A stretch of DNA of 64,000 bases, taken from contig CM059573.1 of the NCBI GenBank assembly GCA_030386875.1, forward strand, positions 26,949,891 through 27,013,890. The letters are read 5' to 3'. Shown here piece by piece: positions 32,991-43,321 of the stretch. This stretch comes from Morinoia aosen. Taxonomy: Eukaryota > Arthropoda > Malacostraca > Amphipoda > Talitridae. Numbering within the stretch: position 1 is the first letter of the stretch; the number at the start of each line of letters is the position of its first letter. Position numbers and translations under genes: made by a program. Below the pieces are notes generated by a model, which did not search any database, was not told the DNA's origin, and saw nothing but the letters and a program-made list of their open reading frames with translations.

Positions 32991-33235
32991 ACTTCTCAAT
33001 TGCGTCTTCTCAATAACTGCTGATATTAGGACCTCTCCAAGTCGGGATTCTTTCATGTCAATAACTGCGCACTGGATTATAATTACACTGGATGGTTGCA
33101 TAGATACTGCTTTTTCTTTTCAGTGACTGCATGTTCTTCAGGATTGCACTGAAATCGCAATTCTCTTGAGAAATCGTTTTAAATTCATTTAAAAGACACG
33201 TGAATTTTTCACGTGCGGGGCCGTGTAGCCGGGCA
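32991..33235. other. Non-coding spacer
   Basis: No feature recognised. A CACGTG-containing small palindrome (ACGTGAATTTTTCACGT) lies at 33,198-33,214, just outside the foldback's left arm. Confidence 0.4.
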
Positions 33236-34611
33236 CACTACGCTTTATTCATTTCAAATTATTAATACAAGTCAAGTTCAAATTAATTTAAATCAACTTC
33301 AATTTAATCCAAGTCAAGTTCATATGAATCCAAATCAAATTCATATCAATCCAAGTCAAGTTCAAATCAGACCAAGTCAAGTTCAAATTAATCGAAGTCA
33401 AGTTTAAATCATCCAAATCAGGTTCAAATTAATCCAGCCTCAATTTGAATTAAGGATCGACATAAAGCCCTCGTTAATCTGAGCGTTTTTTGTATTAAAA
33501 ATGTATCTGTTGGATGTGATGAGCAAGAAAAACGTTTTTCCTTTCAGCAAGGAATACATAAAATTTCTGCAGTATTAAAACAAGCTGTCGTAAAATGTGC
33601 TAAGTATCCAGTATCAGGAGGCAGAGTGCGATTCAGATCTTTGGGCGGAGTAACAGTTAGAAGTCAATTATAAAAACTTCGTATTGTACTACACATTAAA
33701 GTTGTTTTATAATTCTAAATTAATGGCAGTATGCATCCATTCAAATAATTATGTTCAAAGTTACTTTTATGTTACAGATACACATAGTAACGAGGATTTA
33801 TTGACACTCATTTGAAGATTTACATGCCTGAAATTCCACTTTATCACATTTATGAAATCAAATGTGCATGCAATTACAAATGATTGCCACTGGACGATGT
33901 GTAGATTTAACCTTTAAAAGAAATGAGCAAATGCGGTTCATTGAGTACTTATGTACGATACCATTTGATTACAATTTATATGAGTACATTACTACAAAGA
34001 TACAATTCTGCAACAGCAAGAAAAATTGAGCCATCCCTTCAAATGAATAGGCCTAGGCAAATATATCATCTCGCTCGGTGAAAAAAATAAAACCTGTTTT
34101 TACAAAAATCGTTTGAACAAGCAAAAACAAACTTCGTTGCTATATTCCATTTAAACGTTAAATCTACATATCATCCAATGGTAATCTTTCGTAGTTGCAT
34201 GCATATATGGCTTTATATATGTGATAAAACGAAATTTCACGCATGTAAATCTCTAAATGAGTAATTAAATCCTCGGTACTACTACGCGTATGTGCATGTG
34301 TAACATAAAATTGTCTTTGAACATAGATATTTGAATGGATGCACACTGCCATTAATGTAGAATTGAAAAACAACGTTAATGTGTAGTTAATACGAAGTTT
34401 TTATAACTGATTTCTATATGTTACTCAGCTCAAAGATCTGGGTCACACTCTGCCTTTTGATGTTGGATACTTAGCACGTTTAATTTGAATTTAACTTGCA
34501 TTAATTTGAACTTGACTTGGATTAATTTGAATCTGACTTGGATTAAATTGAACTTATCTTGGATTAAATTGACCTTGACTTGGATTAATTTGAAGTGAAA
34601 AAGGTGTAGTA
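33236..34611. repeat. Long inverted repeat (foldback) with 21-bp repeats at both outer ends
   Basis: The left arm (33236-33929) and right arm (34141-34611) are imperfect reverse complements separated by about 210 bp. From outside in, the left arm has about nine 21-bp units (AATCCAAGTCAAGTTCAAATT), a 147-bp block absent from the right arm (about 33447-33594), then GCTAAGTATCC, GGCAGAGTG, ATAAAAACTTCGTATT, TTAATGGCAGT, TGCATCCATTCAAATA and GATTTACATGC. The right arm has all of these in reverse complement, with six 21-bp units. No transposase was seen. It could be a foldback-type DNA transposon or a hairpin-RNA locus. Confidence 0.88.
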
Positions 34612-34734
34612 AAAAACTAAAAACCCTGGCCAAAACCCCGGTTTAGGGCACTATTTTGCCGGGGCCGGGGCCGGGGTTAGCCAAAATGGCCGGGGTTGGC
34701 CGGGGCCGGGGCCGGGGCCCCGGTCGGTCTATAG
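34612..34734 (+). repeat. GGGGCC-rich block, right
   Basis: Contains CCGGGG runs at 34,659-34,720 and ends CCCCGGTCGGTCTATAG, the exact reverse complement of the left block's first 17 bases. The G runs are on the same (plus) strand in both blocks, so only the tips are inverted. Confidence 0.88.
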
Positions 34735-34756
34735 ACTGTTGCCTCACTGCACAGCG

Positions 34757-35838
34757 CTGCGGGCCGCGGCTGCAGTGCAAGTCTGCGGGCCGCGGCTGCA
34801 GTGCAAGTCTGCGGGCCGCGGCTGCAGTGCAAGTCTGCGGGCCGCGGCTGCAGTGCAAGTCTGCGGGCCGCGGCTGCAGTGCAAGTCTGCGGGCCGCGGC
34901 TGCAGTGCAAGTCTACGGGCCGCGGCTGCAGTGCAAGTCTACGGGCCGCGGCTGCAGTGCAAGTCTGCGGGCCGCGGCTGCAGTGCAAGTCTGCGGGCCG
35001 CGGCTGCAGTGCAAGTCTACGGGCCGCGGCTGCAGTGCAAGTCTGCGGGCCGCGGCTGCAGTGCAAGTCTGCGGGCCGCGGCTGCAGTGCAAGTCTGCGG
35101 GCCGCGGCTGCAGTGCAAGTCTACGGGCCGCGGCTGCAGTGCAAGTCTGCGGGCCGCGGCTGCAGTGCAAGTCTACGGGCCCCGGCTGCAGTGCAAGTCT
35201 GCGGGCCGCGGCTGCAGTGCAAGTCTACGGGCCGCGGCTGCAGTGCAAGTCTACGGGCCCCGGCTGCAGTGCAAGTCTACGGGCCCCGGCTGCAGTGCAA
35301 GTCTGCGGGCCGCGGCTGCAGTGCAAGTCTACGGGCCGCGGCTGCAGTGCAAGTCTACGGGCCCCGGCTGCAGTGCAAGTCTGCGGGCCGCGGCTGCAGT
35401 GCAAGTCTACGGGCCGCGGCTGCAGTGCAAGTCTACGGGCCCCGGCTGCAGTGCAAGTCTACGGGCCCCGGCTGCAGTGCAAGTCTGCGGGCCGCGGCTG
35501 CAGTGCAAGTCTACGGGCCCCGGCTGCAGTGCAAGTCTGCGGGCCGCGGCTGCAGTGCAAGTCTACGGGCCGCGGCTGCAGTGCAAGTCTACGGGCCCCG
35601 GCTGCAGTGCAAGTCTACGGGCCCCGGCTGCAGTGCAAGTCTGCGGGCCGCGGCTGCAGTGCAAGTCTACGGGCCGCGGCTGCAGTGCAAGTCTACGGGC
35701 CCCGGCTGCAGTGCAAGTCTGCGGGCCGCGGCTGCAGTGCAAGTCTACGGGCCGCGGCTGCAGTGCAAGTCTACGGGCCCCGGCTGCAGTGCAAGTCTGC
35801 GGGCCGCGGCTGCAGTGCAAGTCTACGGGCCGCGGCCG
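34757..35838 (+). repeat. 26-bp GC-rich satellite, 42 copies
   Basis: The unit is GGGCCGCGGCTGCAGTGCAA followed by GTCTGC. Only two positions vary, giving three types. Type A has TCTGCGGGCCGCGG, type B has TCTACGGGCCGCGG, and type C has TCTACGGGCCCCGG. Each unit has a PstI site; A and B have SacII, and only C has ApaI. Because 26 is not a multiple of three, all plus frames cycle through a 26-residue repeat, producing open frames up to 457 codons that are not evidence of genes. Confidence 0.97.
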
Positions 35839-35924
35839 TTGTAGAAGTTAGACTGCCATTCTGCCATGTGTATGGGGTCTTTATTTCTGTGTCTTGCGCA
35901 GAGTGTTGGACTCTGTCGTTCTCA

Positions 35925-36285
35925 GTATTGGCTGCTGAGTACGCTCGGTATCCAATATACGTATCCTCAGCGTATCCTGTATGCGCTTCAATAGTCAATT
36001 GGGTTGAGTATTGCATGCAGTCGTTTTGAGTATTGGTTGCTGAGTATTGGATATTTAGGTTGAGTTTGCATGCTGTCGTTTTGAGTATTGGTTGCAGAGT
36101 ATTGGATATTTAGGTTGGCATGCTGTCGTTCTGAGTATTGGTTGCTTGAGTATTGGATACTTGGGGTGAGTATCGTATGCGGTTGTTCTGAGTATTGGGT
36201 TCTGAGTATTGGGTACTGAGTATTCGATGCTTGGGGTGAGTGTTGGATACTTGGGCTCAGTACTGGATGCTGTGGTTCACTTGCT
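35925..36285. repeat. ~60-bp degenerate tandem repeat with GAGTATTGG words
   Basis: Five to six units contain GTTCTGAGTATTGGTTGCTG, AGTATTGGATA and CTTGGGTTGAGTATTGCATG-like segments. Units differ in length. It follows directly on the 26-bp satellite after ~85 bp of unique DNA. Confidence 0.75.
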
Positions 36286-38040
36286 GAGTTGAATCGGGTG
36301 TGAAATAACGTTGACATTGTTCAGAAATATGAGTTGTCCATTAGTAGCGAAATTATAATTTAATAGTACAGAAATATAAGCTGTCTTTTAGTTTCAAAAT
36401 TATAATTTAATTGCACAGAAATATGTTAACTACTTCACCTGCCTTATTAAACTTCTGCTGTCAATTACTTCACCTCATAATTACATACATTGCTACTGCC
36501 AATTAATACAGCTTCTATTTACATTCCTGCAGCGAATGACTCCAGTTACCAAATTACGGGGTACTCACGTGACGCTGGCCGGATGCTCTGAAGAGGGCTG
36601 GAGTGGATCACGAGCAGCAGGGGCAGGCAATAAATAGATTGTATAATAATTAACAAATGAATAAATTGTATAATAATTAACAAATGAATATATTGTATTT
36701 CATATGCTGTATAAATGTAACTGGCAACCGCTGCGCATGCGCCATCTTTTTATCACTGCAGGGTTTCACAGAAATGTTTTCCTTGGGACCGCGCGTCGGG
36801 ATATGAAAAGAAGGTCGGGCATCACTGTTTCTGTAAAGAATTATCAAGTTGCTACAGATATTCTGCGACGCAAAGCTATTTCCAGCAGAAATATGACACT
36901 GACTCTCATTTTAAAACATCCATTTTTACACTGTGATTCCATTGGTTCAACACAGAGTGCAAATCAAAGCGTAGGCAAACATTTTTCGTCCAATATTACA
37001 GTGGCTCGTTTTTAGAATGGAAGAATTTTTTTCGTGCCTCAATATATTTTTCTGGTAAGATGAATGGAGAACAATTTATTACAAAGCCAAAGAGACGAAA
37101 CGAAGTTTTGGTTTAGTTTGTAAGCGGCTTTACACACCGCACGGAGGATAACATCAACAATTATGCACCAAAGGAAATTCCTAGTCGAAATATTAAAATT
37201 AAATTGCAAAATTAATATTCGTGTGGTATGAAATTTTTATTTGACGTCATTCTTTCAAGTCAATAAATTATCATTTGTACCGCAAGTTTATACTCACTAA
37301 ATATTACCAAACACATCATCCGTGGAGAAACAATCATGCTCTAATAAAAATCAGGCGACGCATATATAACCCTTATATATTTCAAGGCCATAACAATGTT
37401 CGACCGAGAAAATATTTGCTTTTTTTATAAGCTAAATCACGTTTTATAACATTCTAACGTTCACGTTAGAATGTAAAGTTTAAAAATTGTTTAAATTGTA
37501 TAATCGGTAGTTGTTTTTACAGTGACAATCCCACTCGGGCATTCCATGTTAAAGTTTTATTCAGCTACAAGTTGAATTTAGAGCATAAATAAAAATTGCC
37601 TAATTCTCAAAAAACGTTGTTTACTAAAGAAACTTATAATAATAATAACATCATAAGAGTCGGATAATTGTTTTCTATTAAATACTTGTGTACACGGCCC
37701 GTCAAAAATGGCGGGATTCAATATTTTCCTTGAATAAATTTTCTAGATGTGGATGACAAACAAATATATCCGTCAATGTATTACCTGCAATAAAAATATT
37801 CTTGTGCTTGTGCTCTAGTAAAATTCATATCACGGTCACAGATACGGTCATTAAGCATCCTCATGAGCGTCATTGAGAGACGGAAGAAGCGGATATTAAA
37901 TAAATATATAAATATATATACCAAAGGTGTTATTATCAGAGAAGTTGCTTTTCTTCAGGCGAATGATCATTAGGAATTTAAAAACGAAGAATGCACTACA
38001 TATTGAAAATTTAATTAAGATTCTACACTAACTATATATT
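36286..38040. other. Non-coding stretch with two small duplications
   Basis: 36,335-36,425 holds two ~57-bp copies with AAATTATAATTTAAT. 36,628-36,695 holds two copies of ATTGTATAATAATTAAC. The frame at 36704-37015 (103 codons, plus) has no recognisable domain. No element ends seen. Confidence 0.45.
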
Positions 38041-38049
38041 CAAAACTAA

Positions 38050-38807
38050 GTCAATTCTATAAAACGTTTCGGAGACCAGCTCCATCTTCAGTTAACCGTC
38101 TGTTAGTGAAAAGTAAAGAAAATCAGTCTTCTATACAAAATACAAGGGTACAATAAAATCTACAAGTGAATTTGCAATGGGTATGAACTATTAGCGCTAT
38201 TAAGATCCGGTTTTTCCTTTGAAATAAAAAGAGATTCTAAAATACGTAGATCTAAGTCATTGGACGCTGTGCGTAAGATTGAAAAATTTTCCTCTGCTAT
38301 TCGGTCACAACACTGCTCGCTGTGAAGGCGGATAGATGAATGAGGCGGTTGGGTCAAAGGTCTTCCGCTACGGTAGCTGACTCCACGGTGTTGGGCAATC
38401 CTAATATAGAATGGCAAAGTCGTCATGCCGACATAGCCAGATGTACACTGTACACAACTAAACTTATACACAATGGATGCCCGCATCCGTTTAGGAATCA
38501 CGTCCTTGTAGCGAAAGAACGACCCAACTTTAAGTGAATTAACCGACACAATACACAGCTTTACAGCAGGAAAATGACGTTTAAAAAGAATTTCCAAATC
38601 TCGTGACATTTTATCAGTATAGTCTCCAAAATACGGGAAAACGCAATAAAGACGTTGCAATGGTTCTATCACGGCATTTGTGACGGAGTATTTCTTAGCC
38701 AAAAATTTTTTAATATGAACATTGACAATAGACGTAGGGTACCCATTTTTTCGTAAAAACTTTTGTAAAAAAGAAAACTCCACATGAAGATCTACGTCAT
38801 TTGCCAT
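38050..38807 (-). pseudogene. Penelope-like element, 3' part with complete GIY-YIG domain
   Basis: The minus-strand frame 38807-38160 (215 codons) begins in the RT thumb/connector (FLRKNGYP...IKKFLAKKYS). It then shows YKFSCVQCTSGYVGMTTLPF, RIAQHRGVSYRSGRP, FSIL and LDLRILESLFI...KPDLN, the GIY-YIG endonuclease of Penelope elements with its CxxC-containing insertion. The endonuclease frame is unbroken, unlike the 30.6-kb copy, and the two are clearly different families. The RT catalytic core is missing, so this is a 5'-truncated insertion. A hammerhead-like motif lies downstream at 38063-38091. Confidence 0.87.
38063..38091 (-). ncRNA. Hammerhead-like motif downstream of the second Penelope relic
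   Basis: On the minus strand CTGAAGA (38091-38085) is followed by a GGAG-CTGGT-CTCC hairpin and GAAAC (38070-38066). CUGANGA, stem II and GAAA match the hammerhead core. The cleavage-site triplet after the short stem III is not clear. Confidence 0.4.
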
Positions 38808-39189
38808 TTTGCGTTGTTCATCCGATCGTCTTCGGCGTATTATTTTGCTGTCGAAGTCTTGCTACTTCTCTCTTGCGGTTGGACAAATTTCTATCATTTG
38901 TGGCCTCTTAAACCGGAATTTTATTCTGAAATGTCGTCTATTATCTCTTCGAAGCTTGTCAAGAAAATCACAATTTCGAAAACAATAACTCAAGTTCCAA
39001 AATCTTGGGCCTTATTCCAAGTGGTAGCCAGGTTACTGGTCAAACGAATTTAAAACATTTCTTTTTGCATTATCAATTAAAAATATCAAAGCGACATGAT
39101 GAATTTCAACGGAGAAAGCACCATAGAAAATTTCTATTTCTAAAAATAAGCCGATTGCGTATTGTGGACACCATAATCAAGAGGGGGTC

Positions 39190-39240
39190 ACACGGACGGA
39201 CGGAGGGACGGACGGACGCGGCTACTTTTATAATAGTGAT
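39190..39240 (-). other. GGAC microsatellite and possible Helitron-like end
   Basis: GGACGGACGGAGGGACGGAC repeats run into GCGGCTACTTTTATAATAGTGA. Read on the minus strand it is TCACTATTATAAAAG, GTAGCCGCGTCCGTCCGT, which parallels the 29415 sequence. No other Helitron hallmark was found. Confidence 0.3.
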
Positions 39241-39977
39241 GTATCTTGTTTTATACTGAAGTACGAATGCGTGTAAGCTTTGTATATCACAGTCGTCACA
39301 GTTTTTCACTTCATTAGGAGAATTGGAACTAAATAGTAAGCGTTTGAATATTATTAAAAATCATTCCTGATTCAATATTGCGTTCCAAAACTTTGAGGAA
39401 GAAGATGGTAAAAATTTTAGAAGAAATTACTGAATAGTTTCTTGTGGAGCGATTGATGTTTCATAGAAAGGTTCGTGAGGTAAGCAGAGCTAGAACTTCA
39501 AAGTTAAGTTTCCAATTTGCATTCGTTAGATGAAGCCTCTGGCTTTCGAGGAGGCCTTAGGTCAAAACCTCATATCTTGAATAATTTTGAGACCCTCAAG
39601 GAACAAAAATTCAGCACTCTTACAGGCGTTCAGTGGTACGCGGGAGCTCATTCAAGAACTTCAGGTTTTAAAACCCGGGAAGAATTTTACTTTTCCTATC
39701 AACGCTGACCATTTTCCCCGAGATCACGAGCAATATTAATTTAAATATGAGCTTACGTAAAGCTCTGTTGATGAGCTTTCATCGATTTTGCCGCGAGTCT
39801 TCAAGTTTGAAACCTCCAAACTTTGACCAACTTGTCCGCAGAGTTTGCAATCCTGAAAATAATTGATGAAGCTTCAAAGTAATTTTTGCAGTTTGAAATT
39901 AGCGTCCCAATGATGGGCTAATTAAAAGTTTCTCCTACAAAGAAAAGTCTGAGATTAAGCTTGTTTGTTTGAGATTA
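39241..39977. other. Non-coding stretch, nothing recognised
   Basis: No supported feature. Confidence 0.4.
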
Positions 39978-40690
39978 TGGGAAAAGTGGGAGGAGGTTAT
40001 TGTAACACAGGCACTCAGTGGGAGGAGGTTATTGTAACACAGGCACTCAGTGGTGCACACTTGTGTTGCACGCTGTGATGTGCAGGGGACACACACACTT
40101 GTGGGCCTTGTGTGCGGTGTGATGTGTAGGAGACACATTACAGTGGGGCACACTGTGAGGTGATGTGCAGGGGACAGACACAGTGGTGCACACTGTGATG
40201 TGATGTGCAGGGGGCAGACACAGTGGTGCACACTGTGATGTGATGTGCAGGGGGCAGACACAGTGGTTCCTTCTGTGTGATGTGATGTGCAGGGAACAGA
40301 CACAGTGGCGCACACTGTGATGTGATGCGCAAGGGACACACACAGTGGTGCCTTCTGTGTAATGTGATGTGCAGGGAACAGACACAGTGGTGCACACTGT
40401 GATGTGATGTGCAGGTGACACACACAATCGTGCACACTGTGATGTGATGTGCAGGGGACACTCACAGTGGTGCCTTCAGTGTGATATGATGTGTAGGGGA
40501 CACACACACTTGTGGTAGACACTGTGATGTGATGTGCAGGGGATATATACACTTGTGTTGCCTTCAGTGTGATGTGATGTGCAGGGGACGCACACACTTT
40601 TGGCGTACACTGTGATGTGTATAGGATATATACGCTTCTGTTACCTTCAATGTGGTGTGATGTGTGGTGTATGGGGTCTGAGACGGTGGT
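39978..40690. repeat. 40-bp minisatellite, about 16 units
   Basis: Preceded by two copies of a 32-bp GGGAGGAGGTTATTGTAACA unit (39,988-40,050). The main unit is CACAGTGGTGCACACTGTGA followed by TGTGATGTGCAGGGGACAGA. The period is exactly 40 bp at 40,181-40,260, with 2-4-bp indels elsewhere. Long minus-strand frames (Cys/His/Ser-rich) arise from the repeat and are not considered genes. Confidence 0.93.
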
Positions 40691-41139
40691 GCAGAACCAG
40701 TTCGTATTTTGAGACGATTTTATCTCATTTGTAATCAATTATAGCCTGTATATGAAATTATGAGCCCTCAATATCGTATTGAATGATGGTTGCCTAGAGG
40801 AGGTCACTAAGTTACGTAGAGTCTTTGATTTTTTTTAACTTTAACATTTCGTAGAAAGAGACTAACAACCAGAATGTTTGCCCTTGTTCAAGCTAGTACA
40901 GAAAAAAGTTAATTTCTACCACCTGATTGCTTTTTGAGATGATCTGGAAGAATACGCTGAAATCAAAGACACACTTTCACAAATGTTCAAATTAAAAATT
41001 AAAGAAATGCCAATTTGCAATTCTATGTACATATATGTTTTAGCATCCTATTCTCTGAACACGCATTTACTTTTGAGTTTATGTTCGAGCATGTAGGATC
41101 TTGGAGGGCGATCAGTGCTGGATTTACTCAGGCTCGAGT
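40691..41139. other. Non-coding stretch, nothing recognised
   Basis: No supported feature. Confidence 0.4.
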
Positions 41140-41635
41140 AATGATACTAACAGCAGTAACAACACACATGAGTTATGATACCAACAGCAGTACTACCATC
41201 GGCACTAGTTATGATACTAACAGTAGTACTAACATCGGCACTAGTTATGATACTAACAGCAGTACTAACATTGGCACTAGTTATGGTACAAACAGCAGTA
41301 CTAATATCGGCACTAGTTATGATACTAACAGCAGTAATAACATCGGCACTAGTTATGATACTAACAGCAGTACTAACATCGGCACTAGTTATGATACTAA
41401 CAGCAGCACTAACATGGGCACTAGTTATGATACTAACAGCAGTACTAACATCGGCACTAGTTATGATACTAACAGTAGTACTAACATCGGCACTAGTTAC
41501 GATACAAACGGCAGTACTAACATTGGCACGAGTTATGATGCTAACAGTAGTACTAACATACACGAGTTATGATACTAACAGCAGCACTAAATTTGGCACG
41601 AGTTATGATACTAACAGCAGCACTAATACAAGCAG
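41140..41635. repeat. 36-bp minisatellite, about 13 units
   Basis: The unit is ACTAGTTATGATACTAACAG followed by CAGTACTAACATCGGC. Since 36 is divisible by three, one frame repeats a 12-residue TSYDTNSSTNIG block, and other frames on both strands are also open. The open frame starting near 41015 uses TTG, so I do not call a gene. Confidence 0.94.
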
Positions 41636-43186
41636 GAAACATTGTTTCATCGCCCCATCCAAATATACGGGAGTAACATTGCTCTAACGTCAGACTCACG
41701 CGCGCCGTATTAACTTAGCTTCACAGCCTGGCTCACACATGTCTTACTGGCATTGGTTCATTAAATCCCAGCGCACTTCTGGCGAGTAAGACTTCCTCCT
41801 TTCGACCACCACCTCTACAAAACTCCGATGCGGAAAGGAGCACGTATAGGAAATCGATGCCCTCGAGTGTTCATTTTGGAAGATGACGGGCAGTCCCTCA
41901 GTCCGGTGATGAAGGTGCGCCTACAATACAGGCGCCTGTAAATCAGGGCCGTGGTCCTGGTGCCAATAAGCCCTCCGTGCTCGACTGCTGGGGTCCCATA
42001 ATGCAGGGCGCCCACCTGTCGCCTCTGCTTTGTGCACGCGCGCATACTCTCGCCCCCCCCTACCCTAAGCACCTCAGAGGTCTTATAAGCGGTGAGCTCA
42101 TTAGGGCCCGCGCATTTGGTCCGCACCCCAACCTGTATCAACATCGCAACCAGTAAACGTCCCAGTTCTCCAGCGTGTCTCTACCCTTTGGCCTTCACAC
42201 TGGTGGCCAGAGAGTTGACAAACCCACGAATTTAAGAAGATATAATTGAGAAGTGAAGAAGGTATAGTATTCGACGAGAAACCTACAGAAGTTTGAGAAG
42301 AAGATCCAGTGATTTCAGCAAATCTACGAGGCGGAGAAGACAGATAACTGATAACTACAAAGAAGTCAAGAGATACCGTGAAGATCGTCTGGTGACAGAG
42401 AAATCAAGAGAACTACCGTGAAGATCGTCTGGTGACGAGAATTATTGTAACGCCTAAGAAGAGGATCTGCAGAGACAGTGAGAGCCACGAGAAACCAATT
42501 CTAAAGACAGCATCTACAGACAGAGATCTACAGAGATCTACGGAAGGAGTGACTACAGAGCTAAAACTACAACTACGAGGTGTCAGTCTACTACAGTTAA
42601 GTTATCTTCGTGCTACGGACGAAGCAGTAACGGTGCATCGCTTCCAACGACTGCAGAGATTGCGACATCGTTCGACAACGACAACTAAACCTACAATTTA
42701 AGATAAGTAACGCAGCAACAATTAATTGTTATAATTGTTACAGTCCCGTTGCAGCCTAGATATTCATTGCGCGTGAGGCAGACGGCAGACAACGTGCAGC
42801 AGCAGAGGTAGAATTTTTTCAAGGCCAAACAAAGGCTGCACTTGCAGAGTGCAAGCAGTGTGTTCAATGACCCCTAGACATGAGCTATTTTTAAGAGTTA
42901 AAAAGAGCTGTTTTTTTAAAGTGAGTGGCGCTATTTTCTTGGAGTGTTGTTATAAGTGATCTGAGTAGTTTTGTATTGATTTAGTAACTGTTTTGTAAAT
43001 TTACGCTTGAGCAACCGTTAAACTCAGTTGAGCAGTGATGTTATTTGTGTAATACCTAGACCCCAAACTAGTAACGTAACTATGCCTGAAATTTCAGTAA
43101 CTAGTGCACTTAGAACTACTACAATGACTACCACAGTTTTTTTTCTAGTGTGGATACATTGGCGACAGAGAGATAAGTATCCTTAA
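41636..43186. other. Non-coding stretch with a ~45-bp duplication
   Basis: CCGTGAAGATCGTCTGGTGA is duplicated at 42,377 and 42,417. At 43,159 TTGGCGACAGAGAGATAAG resembles the primer-binding region found next to gypsy-type LTRs, but I found no LTR pair. Confidence 0.4.
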
Positions 43187-43321
43187 ATGCCTTCTGTAGC
43201 CTGTGCAACATGTAGGTCATGTAATGCTACCTGTAATTTGAACGAAGCGGTCAGTTGCAAACCATGTTCTTTACAAGTAATACCTGCTTGTTTTGGGTCA
43301 GGAAGGTCATTTTTGTGGTAA
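43187..43321 (+). CDS. Cysteine-rich 44-codon ORF of unknown nature
   Basis: ATG at 43187 to TAA. It has eight cysteines, mostly in C-X2-C and C-X3-C spacing (CATCRSCNATC, SCKPC), suggestive of a metal-binding finger. It lies about 25 bases after a primer-binding-site-like TGGCGACAGAG, so it could be the first codons of a retroelement gag. It is too short to assign. Confidence 0.25.
   Translation: MPSVACATCRSCNATCNLNEAVSCKPCSLQVIPACFGSGRSFLW

Noticed and set aside
34656..35851. Open frames of 347-457 codons on the plus strand
   Set aside because: They are artefacts of a stop-free 26-bp satellite; all three frames encode the same cycling peptide.
39935..40738. 267-codon Cys/His-rich minus-strand frame
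   Set aside because: It coincides with a 40-bp minisatellite; overlapping frames are also open and units vary by indels.
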